Below, piece by piece: positions 25,261 through 33,857 of a DNA stretch of 64,000 nt. The DNA comes from Paenibacillus_E oryzisoli_A. Its GTDB lineage: Bacteria > Bacillota > Bacilli > Paenibacillales > NBRC-103111. The notes under the pieces are model-generated. The model was not told where the DNA came from, did no database searches, and saw nothing but the letters and a program-made list of their open reading frames with translations. The DNA lies in assembly GCF_050467285.1 (NCBI RefSeq), contig NZ_JBCMUN010000019.1:62001-126000 (forward strand). Reading direction: 5' to 3'. Each line of letters opens with the position of its first letter. The stretch's first letter is position 1. The position numbers and the translations under genes are program-made.

Positions 25261-25728
25261 ATGGCTGCGAACGAATATTATATGCCAACCCAATGGCGGG
25301 TGAAGGGAAACATCTGGGAGATTTATGAGATCTGCTCCGACTTCTTGGACTATCAACGTTGGTGGCCCGAAGTATATTTGATGATTCAAAGGGGAGGCAC
25401 GGACAAGGAGACGGGCAACGAGGTCTATGACATTCTCTCGAGGGGTAAGCTGCCGTACAAGCTCCGCTGGAGGTCATGCAAGACGGCCGAACAAGCACCG
25501 CATTTCATCTCCTTGAAGTCCTCGGGAGATTTGGTCGGTCACGGAACGTGGCAGTTCGAGCAGGACGGGGAATATGTGAATGTACAATTCGATTGGTATG
25601 TGAATGCCGAGAAGCCCTTGCTCAAACTGTTCTCGCCGATCTTAAAACCGTTCTTCACCTCGAACCACTACTGGGCGATGACAAGAGGGAGGGAGAGCCT
25701 TGAGAAGGAACTGATGCGCAGACGCTAG
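25261..25728 (+). CDS. SRPBCC (START-like) family protein
   Basis: A 155-residue protein of the polyketide-cyclase/START-like fold: the opening WRVKGNIWEIYEICSDFLDYQRWWP is typical (quoted here as WRVKGNIWEIYEICS and DFLDYQRWWP), with a GTWQFEQDGEYVNVQFDWYV core strand region. It begins three bases after the giant gene's stop and was probably transcribed with it. These proteins bind hydrophobic ligands; ligand unknown. Confidence 0.8.
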   Translation: MAANEYYMPTQWRVKGNIWEIYEICSDFLDYQRWWPEVYLMIQRGGTDKETGNEVYDILSRGKLPYKLRWRSCKTAEQAPHFISLKSSGDLVGHGTWQFEQDGEYVNVQFDWYVNAEKPLLKLFSPILKPFFTSNHYWAMTRGRESLEKELMRRR

Positions 25729-25870
25729 TTGTTCCAGAGCAAACGCCTGTTTCTCGGGGCTGACATCCGATCAAATGACGAAGGTTATCGTCAATGACAC
25801 GCCTCTGATCAGTGTGAGATTGTGAACTTCATTCTAAATTCATACCTAATAATCGAATCGCGATAACTAG

Positions 25871-25907
25871 AACGGGATGGACAGCTATTACGCTAATCCA
25901 TCCCGTT
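25871..25907 (+). terminator. long hairpin, second copy
   Basis: AACGGGATGGA / TCCATCCCGTT, perfect 11-base stem, same as the ietS terminator. It now terminates the surface-protein/SRPBCC transcript. Confidence 0.7.
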
Positions 25908-25923
25908 TAAATTTAGCTGTTAT

Positions 25924-25950
25924 AACGTATAAGGAGAACCGTATTATGAG
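25924..25950 (+). repeat. R1-like repeat, diverged copy F
   Basis: AAGGAGAACCGTATTATGAG then TAGGGCGAAG, aligned with R1 copy A inside the ietS-end repeat. Confidence 0.5.
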
Positions 25951-26005
25951 TAGGGCGAAGTTCAGGTGCCTTTACATTTTCCAATCCAAATGCTATCATG
26001 CAAAC

Positions 26006-26021
26006 ATGACGTTAACGTCAT
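26006..26021 (+). promoter_or_regulatory. MerR-type operator ATGACGTTAACGTCAT
   Basis: Perfect 16-base palindrome directly before TATTAT (-10-like) and 27 bases upstream of the merR-type start. The same palindrome precedes the dehydrogenase gene. Confidence 0.75.
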
Positions 26022-26048
26022 ATTATATCTTGGAAGGAGTGATACATT

Positions 26049-26435
26049 ATGAACCGCATGCGCATTGGCGATTTGACAGAACGAGCGGGGGTAACCCAGC
26101 GCACGGTTCGCTATTACGAGAGCATTGGATTGCTTCCATCTGGCGAGCGCGAAGGCAATGGTCATCATTACTACACGGAAGAAACGGTTGCTCGTCTGCA
26201 TAAGATCGATCAGTTGAAGAAGATTGGCCTAAGTTTGGAGGAAATTCGGGACGTAATCGAGCTTTACTTTACGGATACGAGCGGAGTGCTGCCGAAACGG
26301 AAAGTCCTCGGCATACTGCGCCGGCATCTGGCCGACACGGACCAGAAGCTTGAAGCGCTCGGGCAGTTCCGCAGCGATTTGCAGTCGAATATAGAACGTT
26401 TCGAGCGATGGCTCGAGGCCAATGAAGGCGATTAA
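26049..26435 (+). CDS. MerR family transcriptional regulator
   Basis: A 128-residue regulator with the MerR winged helix at the N-terminus (RIGDLTERAGVTQRTVRYYE, then GLLPSGEREGNGHHYYTEE) and a C-terminal dimerising coiled coil (about 85-125) without the Cys metal-binding loop of MerR/CueR. It starts at ATG 26049 behind GGAAGGAG. It likely controls its own gene and the downstream dehydrogenase, since the same palindromic operator stands ahead of both. Inducer unknown. Confidence 0.9.
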   Translation: MNRMRIGDLTERAGVTQRTVRYYESIGLLPSGEREGNGHHYYTEETVARLHKIDQLKKIGLSLEEIRDVIELYFTDTSGVLPKRKVLGILRRHLADTDQKLEALGQFRSDLQSNIERFERWLEANEGD

Positions 26436-26446
26436 TTTTTTTTGCT

Positions 26447-26474
26447 TTAAACATGACGTTAACGTCATGTTTAA
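26447..26474 (+). promoter_or_regulatory. extended MerR-type operator before the dehydrogenase
   Basis: A 28-base perfect palindrome centred on GTTAAC, containing the same 16-base core ATGACGTTAACGTCAT and extended by TTAAAC/GTTTAA arms. TAATAT follows. Confidence 0.8.
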
Positions 26475-26495
26475 TAATATAGGGAGGTTAAATTC

Positions 26496-27320
26496 ATGAG
26501 AGAAAACATTGGATTTATCGGACTCGGACTGCTTGGTATGCCAGTGGCTGCCAATCTGCTCCAAGCAGGATATGCGTTGACCGTATACAACCGCACCCCA
26601 GAAAAAGCGGAACCGCTCGTAGCCCAGGGTGCGCTGCAGGCGGTCCGTCCAGCTGACGCCGTGACAACCGGTGGCATCATCGTCACCTTGGTATGGGACG
26701 ATGAAGCATTGGAAGACGTCGTCAAAAGCGAAGATTTCTTAGAACGTCTGGGCAAAGGCGGTATTCATGTATCAATGAGTACGGTGTCGCCCGATACGGG
26801 TAGGAAGCTGGCGGATCTGCACGCGCGGCACGGTTCCGTCTATGTTGAGGCGCCTATCTTTGGACGGCCGGAGGCAGCCGCTGCCAGGCAATTGTGGATT
26901 CCAATAGCGGGTCCGCAGGAAGCAAAGGAGCGGGTGCGGCCACTGCTGGAGGCGATGGGAGCTAAAGGGATCTTTGACTTTGGCGAGGAAGCCGGTTCGG
27001 CTGTACTCGTCAAACTGATCGGTAACTTCCTAATCGTCTCCGCCGCACGCTCACTGGAAGAAGCACTAGGAATAGCTGAGCGCGGCGGGGTTGATCCCAC
27101 AGCAGCGGTCAATATGCTTACCAGCACACTGTTTACCGCCCCAATTTATCAAAACTATGGCAAAATGATAGCCGAGAAGTCATCCATATCCGAAAGTAAA
27201 ATTCCGCAGAAAGATGTTGGCCTCTTGCTGTCGGCGGCGCAAAATGCACAAGTTCCAGCCCCACTTTCCAGCCTGCTGCTTGATATGCTGGTGAACGGAG
27301 ATCGGAGCAGAACATATTAA
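26496..27320 (+). CDS. NAD(P)-dependent beta-hydroxyacid dehydrogenase family oxidoreductase
   Basis: A 274-residue protein of the 3-hydroxyisobutyrate/GLYR1 dehydrogenase family. Rossmann motif GFIGLGLLGMPVAANLL at the N-terminus; substrate-binding region STVSPDTGRKLADLH near 90; catalytic Lys in SAVLVKLIGNFL near 170. ATG 26496 follows AGGGAGG. It is somewhat shorter than the usual ~290 residues. MerR control suggests induction by a reactive or toxic compound, perhaps an aldehyde. The precise substrate cannot be read from sequence. Confidence 0.85.
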   Translation: MRENIGFIGLGLLGMPVAANLLQAGYALTVYNRTPEKAEPLVAQGALQAVRPADAVTTGGIIVTLVWDDEALEDVVKSEDFLERLGKGGIHVSMSTVSPDTGRKLADLHARHGSVYVEAPIFGRPEAAAARQLWIPIAGPQEAKERVRPLLEAMGAKGIFDFGEEAGSAVLVKLIGNFLIVSAARSLEEALGIAERGGVDPTAAVNMLTSTLFTAPIYQNYGKMIAEKSSISESKIPQKDVGLLLSAAQNAQVPAPLSSLLLDMLVNGDRSRTY

Positions 27321-27343
27321 GGCTACGGTCGATGTTATTCTGC

Positions 27344-27372
27344 CTCTGAGACCTTTTGTTTCAGAGTTTTTT
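27344..27372 (+). terminator. terminator after the dehydrogenase gene
   Basis: CTCTGA (27344-27349) / TCAGAG (27361-27366) followed by a 7-T run. Confidence 0.75.
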
Positions 27373-27474
27373 TAGTTTCCTGTGGCTATTATCTTTAGAA
27401 TGATCAGACGGCTTGAATAATCTTATGGTAAAATCTTGTAGAAGGTGAATACGAAAATGATAGAGGTGCTCTAA

Positions 27475-29340
27475 TTGCTGCGATATTTCAGGCTAGTTAT
27501 CCTTCTGTGTTTACTCCAGCTTTATTTGGTTCCGTCCGTTTATGCGGATGAACCTGCTCGGGTGTTCGTTAATGAATATCAGGTGATCTATGATCAACTG
27601 CCTATAATTGAGGACGGAAATACACTCGTTCAATTCCGGCCTTCCTTTGAAGCGCTTGGCTTCACCGTACAGTGGGAACAGATGAGCTCGACCGTTACAG
27701 GCACCGCTCCGAATTTGAAGGTTCAAATGCAGGTGGGCAGCCGCAAGGCCTATATCAATGGTGTGGAGAAGGAGCTTCCTGCTGCACCCCTACTCGTAAA
27801 TGGCTCGACATTCGTGCCCATCCGGTTTCTGGGGGAAGCATCGGGGGGAGACGTTACGTGGGACTCGGTAACGAATCATGTCGATATCGTAACGGATAAA
27901 AGCTACTACGTGTACCGCGAGGTGATCGCGAACAACCTCGATAGGGTCAGATATTGGCTTGAGCATGGCGGCGGCCCCAACTTTGCCAATAGAAACGACG
28001 GTATTTCCTCACTAGGGATGGCGTCATTCCACAACAATATCGAGATGGTGAAGCTTTTGCTGGATTACGGGGCTATTCCGGATATGCCCAATCCGGTTTA
28101 CGCCTTTGCGCCGGATGAAATGGATATGGCCATATACGGGAAAAATCCCGAATTGGTGAGGTTGCTCGTTCAATATGGAGCCGATCCGAATAAGAAAACC
28201 AAACAAGGCCAGACATTAGTCGAACAGGTCAAGCAGCAGTTGGATAAAGCAAATTCCGAGGATGTCCCAGCGCTGAACGCGATTCTAGACATTCTCAAAT
28301 CCGCCAAGGATCTGCCAAAAATAAACCGTTACGCGCATTTTATTGCGCAGGATAACTCTATGAAGCCGACCATCGCGAATGGGGAACGGACGTGGGTGGA
28401 CAAGCAATATGGCCAGCTTCATCCGGTTTTGAGGAACGACTTGGTCATGTTTGAAGGGCCGGACGGCAGGCAATCCATGAAGCGGGTGATTGGACTTCCG
28501 GGAGAAGCGATTCGCATAGATCAGGAGAATATATATGTGAATGGCGAGCGCTCAACGTCCAATATGCTACCGGGGAACAAGGTTGATCAGGCGGAGATGG
28601 TACTGAGCAGTGATCAGGTGTTCGTGATCGGGGACAATTACAACGAGAGCATCGACAGCCGGTCTTCCTACGTCGGCCCCGTCTCACTGAAGCAAATTAT
28701 TGGAAAGATAATTCACATCGAGCATAAATACATCCCAAGCGAGGTGGAGCATCCACCTCAAGGAATGAAGCAGACGAACCCGGCACCAGCCACGTCGGCG
28801 GCCAAAACCTATAAGGTCCCGCCAGCCATGACCATCGACACTTCGAAAAAGTATCAGGCTCAAGTGCATACGAACAAAGGTGACTTTACCATTGAAATGT
28901 TTGCCGATACGGCCCCGAAGACTGTAAACAACTTTGTTTTTCTGTCGAGGCAAGGGTTCTATAACGACGTTATTTTTCACAGGATTATCAAGTCATTTAT
29001 GATCCAGGGTGGCGATCCTACAGGTACAGGAAGAGGGGGCCCAGGCTACAACTTCGAAGACGAACTGAAGACGTCTTACACTTACGAGCCGGGAATTGTC
29101 GCGATGGCGAATGCCGGGCCGAATACGAACGGAAGCCAGTTTTTCATTTGCACGGGAGAAGACAGCCGCAATCTGGCGCAAATCCCCAACTACACCATAT
29201 TCGGCAAAGTAACGGAGGGGATGGATACTGTGCTGGCGATTGCTGATGTTCCGGTCGAGCAGCAGGACAATTATAATGAAAAAAGCAAGCCAGCAGAGAA
29301 AGTAGTCATTCAAGGCATCGACATTGTAGAATCGGAATAG
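27475..29340 (+). CDS. exported stalk - ankyrin - signal peptidase I - cyclophilin fusion
   Basis: A 621-residue protein with four modules. Signal peptide 1-24 (ending VYADEP); copper-amine-oxidase-type stalk domain about 30-140; ankyrin repeats about 145-245 (WLEHGGGPNFANRNDGISS, LLLDYGAIPD, LLVQYGADPN); S26 signal-peptidase domain about 285-415 with Ser295 (DNSMKPT), Lys336 (SMKRVIGLPGE) and the GDN...SIDSR box at 386-395; cyclophilin peptidyl-prolyl isomerase about 455-620 with Arg503 (FHRIIKSFMIQGGD) and Gln555/Phe556 (NGSQFF). Both active sites look complete. TTG 27475 is the likely start behind AGAGGTG, because the upstream ATG hits a stop. Its expected place is outside the membrane, acting on secreted or surface proteins. 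Confidence 0.9.
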   Translation: MLRYFRLVILLCLLQLYLVPSVYADEPARVFVNEYQVIYDQLPIIEDGNTLVQFRPSFEALGFTVQWEQMSSTVTGTAPNLKVQMQVGSRKAYINGVEKELPAAPLLVNGSTFVPIRFLGEASGGDVTWDSVTNHVDIVTDKSYYVYREVIANNLDRVRYWLEHGGGPNFANRNDGISSLGMASFHNNIEMVKLLLDYGAIPDMPNPVYAFAPDEMDMAIYGKNPELVRLLVQYGADPNKKTKQGQTLVEQVKQQLDKANSEDVPALNAILDILKSAKDLPKINRYAHFIAQDNSMKPTIANGERTWVDKQYGQLHPVLRNDLVMFEGPDGRQSMKRVIGLPGEAIRIDQENIYVNGERSTSNMLPGNKVDQAEMVLSSDQVFVIGDNYNESIDSRSSYVGPVSLKQIIGKIIHIEHKYIPSEVEHPPQGMKQTNPAPATSAAKTYKVPPAMTIDTSKKYQAQVHTNKGDFTIEMFADTAPKTVNNFVFLSRQGFYNDVIFHRIIKSFMIQGGDPTGTGRGGPGYNFEDELKTSYTYEPGIVAMANAGPNTNGSQFFICTGEDSRNLAQIPNYTIFGKVTEGMDTVLAIADVPVEQQDNYNEKSKPAEKVVIQGIDIVESE

Positions 29341-29354
29341 CGAAGGAGATAGAA

Positions 29355-29388
29355 GACGGGGCGGCAAAATGCCGCCTCGTCATTTTTT
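29355..29388 (+). terminator. terminator of the four-domain fusion gene
   Basis: GACGGGGCGGC (29355-29365) / GCCGCCTCGTC (29371-29381), 11 pairs with one G-T, followed by ATTTTTT. Confidence 0.88.
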
Positions 29389-29389
29389 A

Positions 29390-29799
29390 AAATAAGGACT
29401 GTAATATGAAACTCGCATGACAGCCGAGCAGGGACAACGCCTAATCCGTGCTTGCCCGAGCGCCACCGGAAATCCGGGGCTAAGGTTCGGGTCCATCCAT
29501 CGTTCCTGGGGAGTGTGGGTAATGTTATACTTGTTTAGGGGGGTATATAAAAACAGAATAAAAGTAAGTTTTGCCTCATTAAATTTTCGACGAAGGTTCT
29601 GTATGATCTTCTTATCCGATGTAATTTTGAGGATTGATCGTTGAGGACTTCATTTTGAGAGCGCTTTATTTGCACCGAAGGGCGCTAACCGACGCTCAAA
29701 CAGCTAGCCAATTTACGATGGGGTGCATTCCCTATTCGCAATACTGAGCGATAAAGGGAAACTACCGGGAAGCGGGAAGGAGGAAAAACAATCTTTGCG
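29390..29799. other. non-coding region upstream of the YesM-like kinase
   Basis: A GC-rich patch with local complementarity (CCACCGGAAATCCGGGG near 29462-29478) followed by AT-rich DNA and an AGCGC...GCGCT inverted repeat near 29660-29690. No gene is convincing. It probably holds the promoter of the polysaccharide-utilisation operon. Confidence 0.4.
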
Positions 29800-31557
29800 T
29801 TGAACAGGCCGATTTCCATACGAGCGATGTTGCTAACCGTTTTTTTGCTTCTTATGCTGTTTCCTTTGATCGTCATCACGTATATCACGTACGAGAAACA
29901 AAACGAGATTTTTCAAAAGCAGGTCAGCCAATATTTGCTGCAGACCGTCGGTCAGACCCAGCGGGCGTTGGAAGCGGATCTTACGGAGATCGACCGGCTA
30001 ACGTGGCCCTTGCTGTATCAGCGCCCGCTCGATTTTCTGGATAAGCCCATCAATAGCCCGTACTTGCTGCAGGAAGCGAATCAAAAATTCAAAGAGTTAA
30101 TGTATTCCGACCTGCTGCGGGGTCGGCTGGATCATATCCGCGCCGTTTATTTGGTCACCCCGAACCGAACGGTGCTGTCCACGGACAACGCCTTTCAATC
30201 TTACGAACAGTTGGATATCGGAAATTTCAATCATATCGTGGAACAGATTCAGAAGCAGCCGCTTAAAATGAGTTGGTTCAGCGACAAATGGGCGATTTAT
30301 CGGACCAAGGACGGCTTTAAGACCCCGGTGCGCGATTCCGTGACGGCAGCGAGGCAACTCATCGACAGCAATACGTCCGAACTGAGAGGGTATCTGTTCA
30401 TCCAATTGAACGATCGCTTTATCGACGACAGTCTAGCCCCAGTCCGAATCGGTTCGACCGGGGCGCTCATGTTGTCCGACGCGGCGGGGGATGACATATA
30501 TCGGCAGCAGTCAGCCTTGTTCGATGAGCCGGGCATTGAGGGTTCGGTGAAATCGCTATCGCATCCCGCGGAGGCAGTCGGTAAAGTCGCGGGGAAATGG
30601 TTGATGGCTCACGAAACGTCTGCAGTAAGCGGCTGGAGAATGACAGCGGTTGTTCCGTTAAACGAGCTCATGAGCCCGAATCAGAAAATTTTGAAATACT
30701 TACTCGTCATGGCGGGTTTAGGCGCGGTCATCTTCACCATTGTATCCGTTCTCATGGCTACCGCGATATCGAAGCCGGTCATCAATTTGGCCAAGCTGAT
30801 GTCGTCACCTTCAATCGACCAGCTGCAGGTGCGAGAAATCCAGGGTTCCATTCAGGAAATCGGCGTCCTGCAGCGCAATTTCAACCGATTAATGCAGCGG
30901 ATTCAACAGCTGATCCAAGAGAACGAGCAGCAGGAGAAGGAGAAGCGGAAGGCGCTGCTTCAAGCGCTCCAAATGCAAATTAAGCCGCATTTTCTATACA
31001 ATACGCTCGACACGATCTACTGGATGTCGAAGAAGCACAAGGCGGAACCGATCAGCAAGCTTGTGACCGCGCTGGGCAAGTTTTTCCGGTTCACCTTGAG
31101 CGCGGAGCAGGAATGGACCACTTTGCAGATGGAGCTTGAGCATATCGAAAACTATTTGCAAATTCAATCATTTCGCTACCGCGATCGGCTTCAATATACA
31201 ATCGTCGCCGATCCGGATACGAAGGATACGAAAATTATGCCTCTTCTGCTGCAGCCGATTGTCGAGAACGCGCTCGAACACGGTATTTCCAAGGTTAGCG
31301 GGGGCGGCCAAGTCACAATCCGTGCCTTCAAGGAGGGCGAATGCGTAAACATCGTCATCCACAATACCGGGGGGAAAATTGATATGGAGCGGGTCAGCCT
31401 TCAGTTGCAGGAATCGTCCAATGAGCATCTGGGGCTTCGCAATGTCCAGCAGCGCATTTCCCTGGCATTCGGCCAAGCTTACGGCATCCGCCTGGAAGCG
31501 GGCGAAGCGGAAGGGACGGCGGTAACGGTTTGCATTCCCCACAACGAATTGCATTAG
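29800..31557 (+). CDS. YesM-like sensor histidine kinase
   Basis: A 585-residue membrane kinase with a membrane segment at about 10-30, a large extracellular sensor (about 35-295), a second membrane segment near 300-322, HAMP (about 325-375), then the His_kinase domain with QIKPHFLYNTLDTIYW and an ATPase domain with LLQPIVENALEHG and LGLRNVQQRI. The start is TTG 29800; AAGGAGG is about 16 bases upstream, longer than ideal. Pairs with the AraC-output regulator at 32.9 kb. In this family the kinase responds to extracellular sugars or polysaccharide fragments. Confidence 0.9.
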   Translation: MNRPISIRAMLLTVFLLLMLFPLIVITYITYEKQNEIFQKQVSQYLLQTVGQTQRALEADLTEIDRLTWPLLYQRPLDFLDKPINSPYLLQEANQKFKELMYSDLLRGRLDHIRAVYLVTPNRTVLSTDNAFQSYEQLDIGNFNHIVEQIQKQPLKMSWFSDKWAIYRTKDGFKTPVRDSVTAARQLIDSNTSELRGYLFIQLNDRFIDDSLAPVRIGSTGALMLSDAAGDDIYRQQSALFDEPGIEGSVKSLSHPAEAVGKVAGKWLMAHETSAVSGWRMTAVVPLNELMSPNQKILKYLLVMAGLGAVIFTIVSVLMATAISKPVINLAKLMSSPSIDQLQVREIQGSIQEIGVLQRNFNRLMQRIQQLIQENEQQEKEKRKALLQALQMQIKPHFLYNTLDTIYWMSKKHKAEPISKLVTALGKFFRFTLSAEQEWTTLQMELEHIENYLQIQSFRYRDRLQYTIVADPDTKDTKIMPLLLQPIVENALEHGISKVSGGGQVTIRAFKEGECVNIVIHNTGGKIDMERVSLQLQESSNEHLGLRNVQQRISLAFGQAYGIRLEAGEAEGTAVTVCIPHNELH

Positions 31558-31582
31558 ATATCGATGCTAAGGAGGGAACGGC

Positions 31583-32908
31583 TTGAATCGCAGGAAGTAC
31601 AACGGGTTGATCATCGTTTCTTTCGTCTTGCTGCTCGTCTGGGCGCTGAGCGGAACTATACTGCTGAATCTCGAGACTACGGATTCGACGGTTGTTTCGG
31701 AGCCGGTTCGCAAAATCAAGGTACTGATCCGTACGGGGACCGAGTCTGCAGCTTTGCGACAGCTGCTGGCACCATTCGAACATGATACGGGGATCAGGGT
31801 CGAATTCATTGAGATCGGTCGCGACGGTTACTTTACGGCTGTAGGTACGCAACTGCTCGCTGGTTCGAACACGTTCGATATCGTCTTCGTCCCGAACACG
31901 TCTATCGCCCAGTTTGCTTCGGCGAAAGCGATCGCGCCTCTGGACGGTTATATAAGCAGTGAGCAATCATCCGATCCCGAAGGGTTCGATCTCGACGATT
32001 TTCTGACAGTGTATCGCTACAAAGGTTCGATTTATGCTTTGCCCACGGACATCAGTACGCATTTCCTGTACTACCGCAGCGATTTGATTCCGAATCCGCC
32101 CGATACCTGGGAAGAAGTGTACGAGATCGCAAAGAAATTCTCGCAATTTGGGAACCCGAAGTCCCCTACGATATGGGGGCTCGCGATGCCGGGCGTCGTT
32201 CCGGAAGAGCGGACGAAAATATTTGCCTCCTTGCTGTGGTCTTTCGGCGGAAACTTCCTGGAGGAGGATAGTGGCAAGGTGCTACTTGATTCGGAGGCAT
32301 CGGTCCGTGCCGGGGACTATTTGCAGCGGCTTGTTCGGGATAAAATTGTGCCGGATAAGCTTCTGTCCTGGGATTTCGTGCGGACGAGGGACGCTCTCTT
32401 GTCCGGGGAGGTCGCTATGGCAGCACCGTATTGGAACTCGGCATATCCAACAATTAAACTAAACGCCGGCCCTTATGCGGGCTTCATTCGGATCGCGTTA
32501 CTTCCGGGGAGGAAGGACAGCGACGGAACGGTTCAACGCGTTCCTTTCCAGCACGGCTGGACGCTGGCGATCAACGCAAACTCGGACAACAAGGAAGCGG
32601 CGTGGAAGTTTCTCGCATATGCCACCGGTAAACGTGGGGGAATGATCTACGCTGATGCCGGCGGTGTGCCGGCGAGGCGTTCGCTGCTCGGCGACCCGGC
32701 GTTCCGGGAGAAGCGCCCCGATTTTTCGCTAATTCTGGAAACGATGAAGATGGCCGAGAATGAGCCGTCGGTTACCTACTATCCGGCGATGGTGGATGCG
32801 GTGGAACGGGCTCTCGCCAAAGTCGTGACGTTGTATGAAGAACCGCAGGACGCATTCCGGGAGGCGTCCACCGATCTGCGCCGTTTGGCGGTGCGGGCGG
32901 CTCCGTGA
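31583..32908 (+). CDS. membrane-anchored extracellular solute-binding protein (sensor accessory)
   Basis: A 441-residue type-1 solute-binding protein. The N-terminus has an uncleaved-looking hydrophobic helix (about 9-29) and no lipobox Cys, so it is probably tethered by the helix. The fold is shown by LRQLLAPFEHDTGIRVEF, FDIVFVPNTSIAQFA, YALPTDISTHFLYYRSDLI and PDTWEEVYEIAKKF. TTG 31583 follows AAGGAGGG. It is encoded between kinase and regulator rather than with the permeases, so it likely presents ligand to the kinase, a three-component arrangement. It is distinct from the lipoprotein at 33.9 kb. Confidence 0.85.
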   Translation: MNRRKYNGLIIVSFVLLLVWALSGTILLNLETTDSTVVSEPVRKIKVLIRTGTESAALRQLLAPFEHDTGIRVEFIEIGRDGYFTAVGTQLLAGSNTFDIVFVPNTSIAQFASAKAIAPLDGYISSEQSSDPEGFDLDDFLTVYRYKGSIYALPTDISTHFLYYRSDLIPNPPDTWEEVYEIAKKFSQFGNPKSPTIWGLAMPGVVPEERTKIFASLLWSFGGNFLEEDSGKVLLDSEASVRAGDYLQRLVRDKIVPDKLLSWDFVRTRDALLSGEVAMAAPYWNSAYPTIKLNAGPYAGFIRIALLPGRKDSDGTVQRVPFQHGWTLAINANSDNKEAAWKFLAYATGKRGGMIYADAGGVPARRSLLGDPAFREKRPDFSLILETMKMAENEPSVTYYPAMVDAVERALAKVVTLYEEPQDAFREASTDLRRLAVRAAP

Positions 32909-32924
32909 AAGGAAGGGGATTAGG

Positions 32925-33728
32925 TTGGCTAAGGCGGAATACCGCGCGATGATTATCGATGATGAAGCCTGGATTCGGGAAGGACTATGCGAACACATCG
33001 AGTGGGAGAAGCTCGGCATCGAGCTCGTTAACGTTTTCGAGGACGGCGCCGAAGCGCTTGCCTATTTGGAGAAAGACCCGGTTGACATCGTCTTGTCCGA
33101 TATACGCATGCCCAACATGACCGGGCTCGAACTGGTGGCCCGGCTTCGCGTCAGCGGCCGCGTAGAAGAGGGAGCCGACGCAGCCACGGTCAAAGACTTG
33201 TCTGGCATCAAGGTGATCTTCTTGAGCGGCTATGGTGATTTCCAATACGCGCAGGAAGCGCTGCGGCTGGGAGCGGTCGATTATTTGCTCAAGCCGACAG
33301 AGGTGGAGGAGATCGAAAACGCCTTGCTGAAGGCCAAAGCGCTTTGCGCTTCGGACAGAGTTTCTCCATCCAGAATGCCTAGCGCCATTGAGCCGTTGGA
33401 GGAACCGAGCTCTTATTTGATCAAGAAGGCTCTGAACTACATTCACGCGCATTTTGCCGAAGAGGTTCATTTGGCGGACATTGCGGGCGAGTTGTTCGTG
33501 ACGCCGAACTATTTGAGTCGATTGTTTCGCCAGGAGACCGGACGATCGTTTGTCGAATGCTTGTCCCGGATACGCCTCGGTAAAGCCTGCAGCCTGCTCA
33601 CGGAGGGCAAGCTGAAAATCTATCAAGTGGGAGAAGCGGTCGGTTATCCGAATCCGCGTTATTTCAGCGAGTGGTTCCAGAAAAATATGGGCATGTCGCC
33701 GGGAGATTTCCGGAAAACGCAAATATGA
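32925..33728 (+). CDS. YesN-like response regulator, AraC-type output
   Basis: A 267-residue regulator. The receiver domain (1-140) has MIIDDEAWIREGL, phospho-Asp in IVLSDIRMPNMTG, and VDYLLKPTEVEEI. The AraC HTH pair (about 165-265) has LADIAGELFVTPNYLSRLFR and VGEAVGYPNPRYFSEWFQKN. TTG 32925, seven bases after GGAAGGGG, fits the receiver start better than upstream starts. It probably activates the ABC importer and the lyase that follow. Confidence 0.92.
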   Translation: MAKAEYRAMIIDDEAWIREGLCEHIEWEKLGIELVNVFEDGAEALAYLEKDPVDIVLSDIRMPNMTGLELVARLRVSGRVEEGADAATVKDLSGIKVIFLSGYGDFQYAQEALRLGAVDYLLKPTEVEEIENALLKAKALCASDRVSPSRMPSAIEPLEEPSSYLIKKALNYIHAHFAEEVHLADIAGELFVTPNYLSRLFRQETGRSFVECLSRIRLGKACSLLTEGKLKIYQVGEAVGYPNPRYFSEWFQKNMGMSPGDFRKTQI

Positions 33729-33739
33729 AAGCGGTTCAA
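33726..33739 (+). promoter_or_regulatory. cre-like site before the importer
   Basis: TGAAAGCGGTTCAA resembles the CcpA box TGNAANCGNTNNCA with one mismatch in the final CA. It overlaps the yesN-like stop. An AGGCGAA/TTCGCCT inverted repeat (33744-33777) follows. Confidence 0.35.
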
Positions 33740-33857
33740 AATTAGGCGAAAAAGCGGACGAAAAGATAGATTCGCCTCATTATGTCGATAATCCCGATCG
33801 AGTAGGATAAAGATGTTAAGCGATTACATCATTCATCGGATCGAAAGGGGTATTGAC

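Larger units (their letters stand above)
25799..25953 (+). repeat. ietS-end repeat, copy 2 (scar)
   Basis: Matches 13976-14125 in order: ACGCCTCTGATCAGTGTGAG then ACTTCATTCTAA (decayed IetS C-terminus, with an in-frame TGA replacing an Arg codon), TACCTAATAATCGA, the AACGGGATGGA/TCCATCCCGTT hairpin (25871-25907), TTTAAATTTAGC and TATAAGGAGAACC. The rest of ietS is absent. Confidence 0.8.

Noticed and set aside
29390..29520. Possible riboswitch upstream of the YesM-like kinase
   Set aside because: GC-rich with local pairing, but it matches no riboswitch consensus I can recall and sits about 300 bases from the gene.
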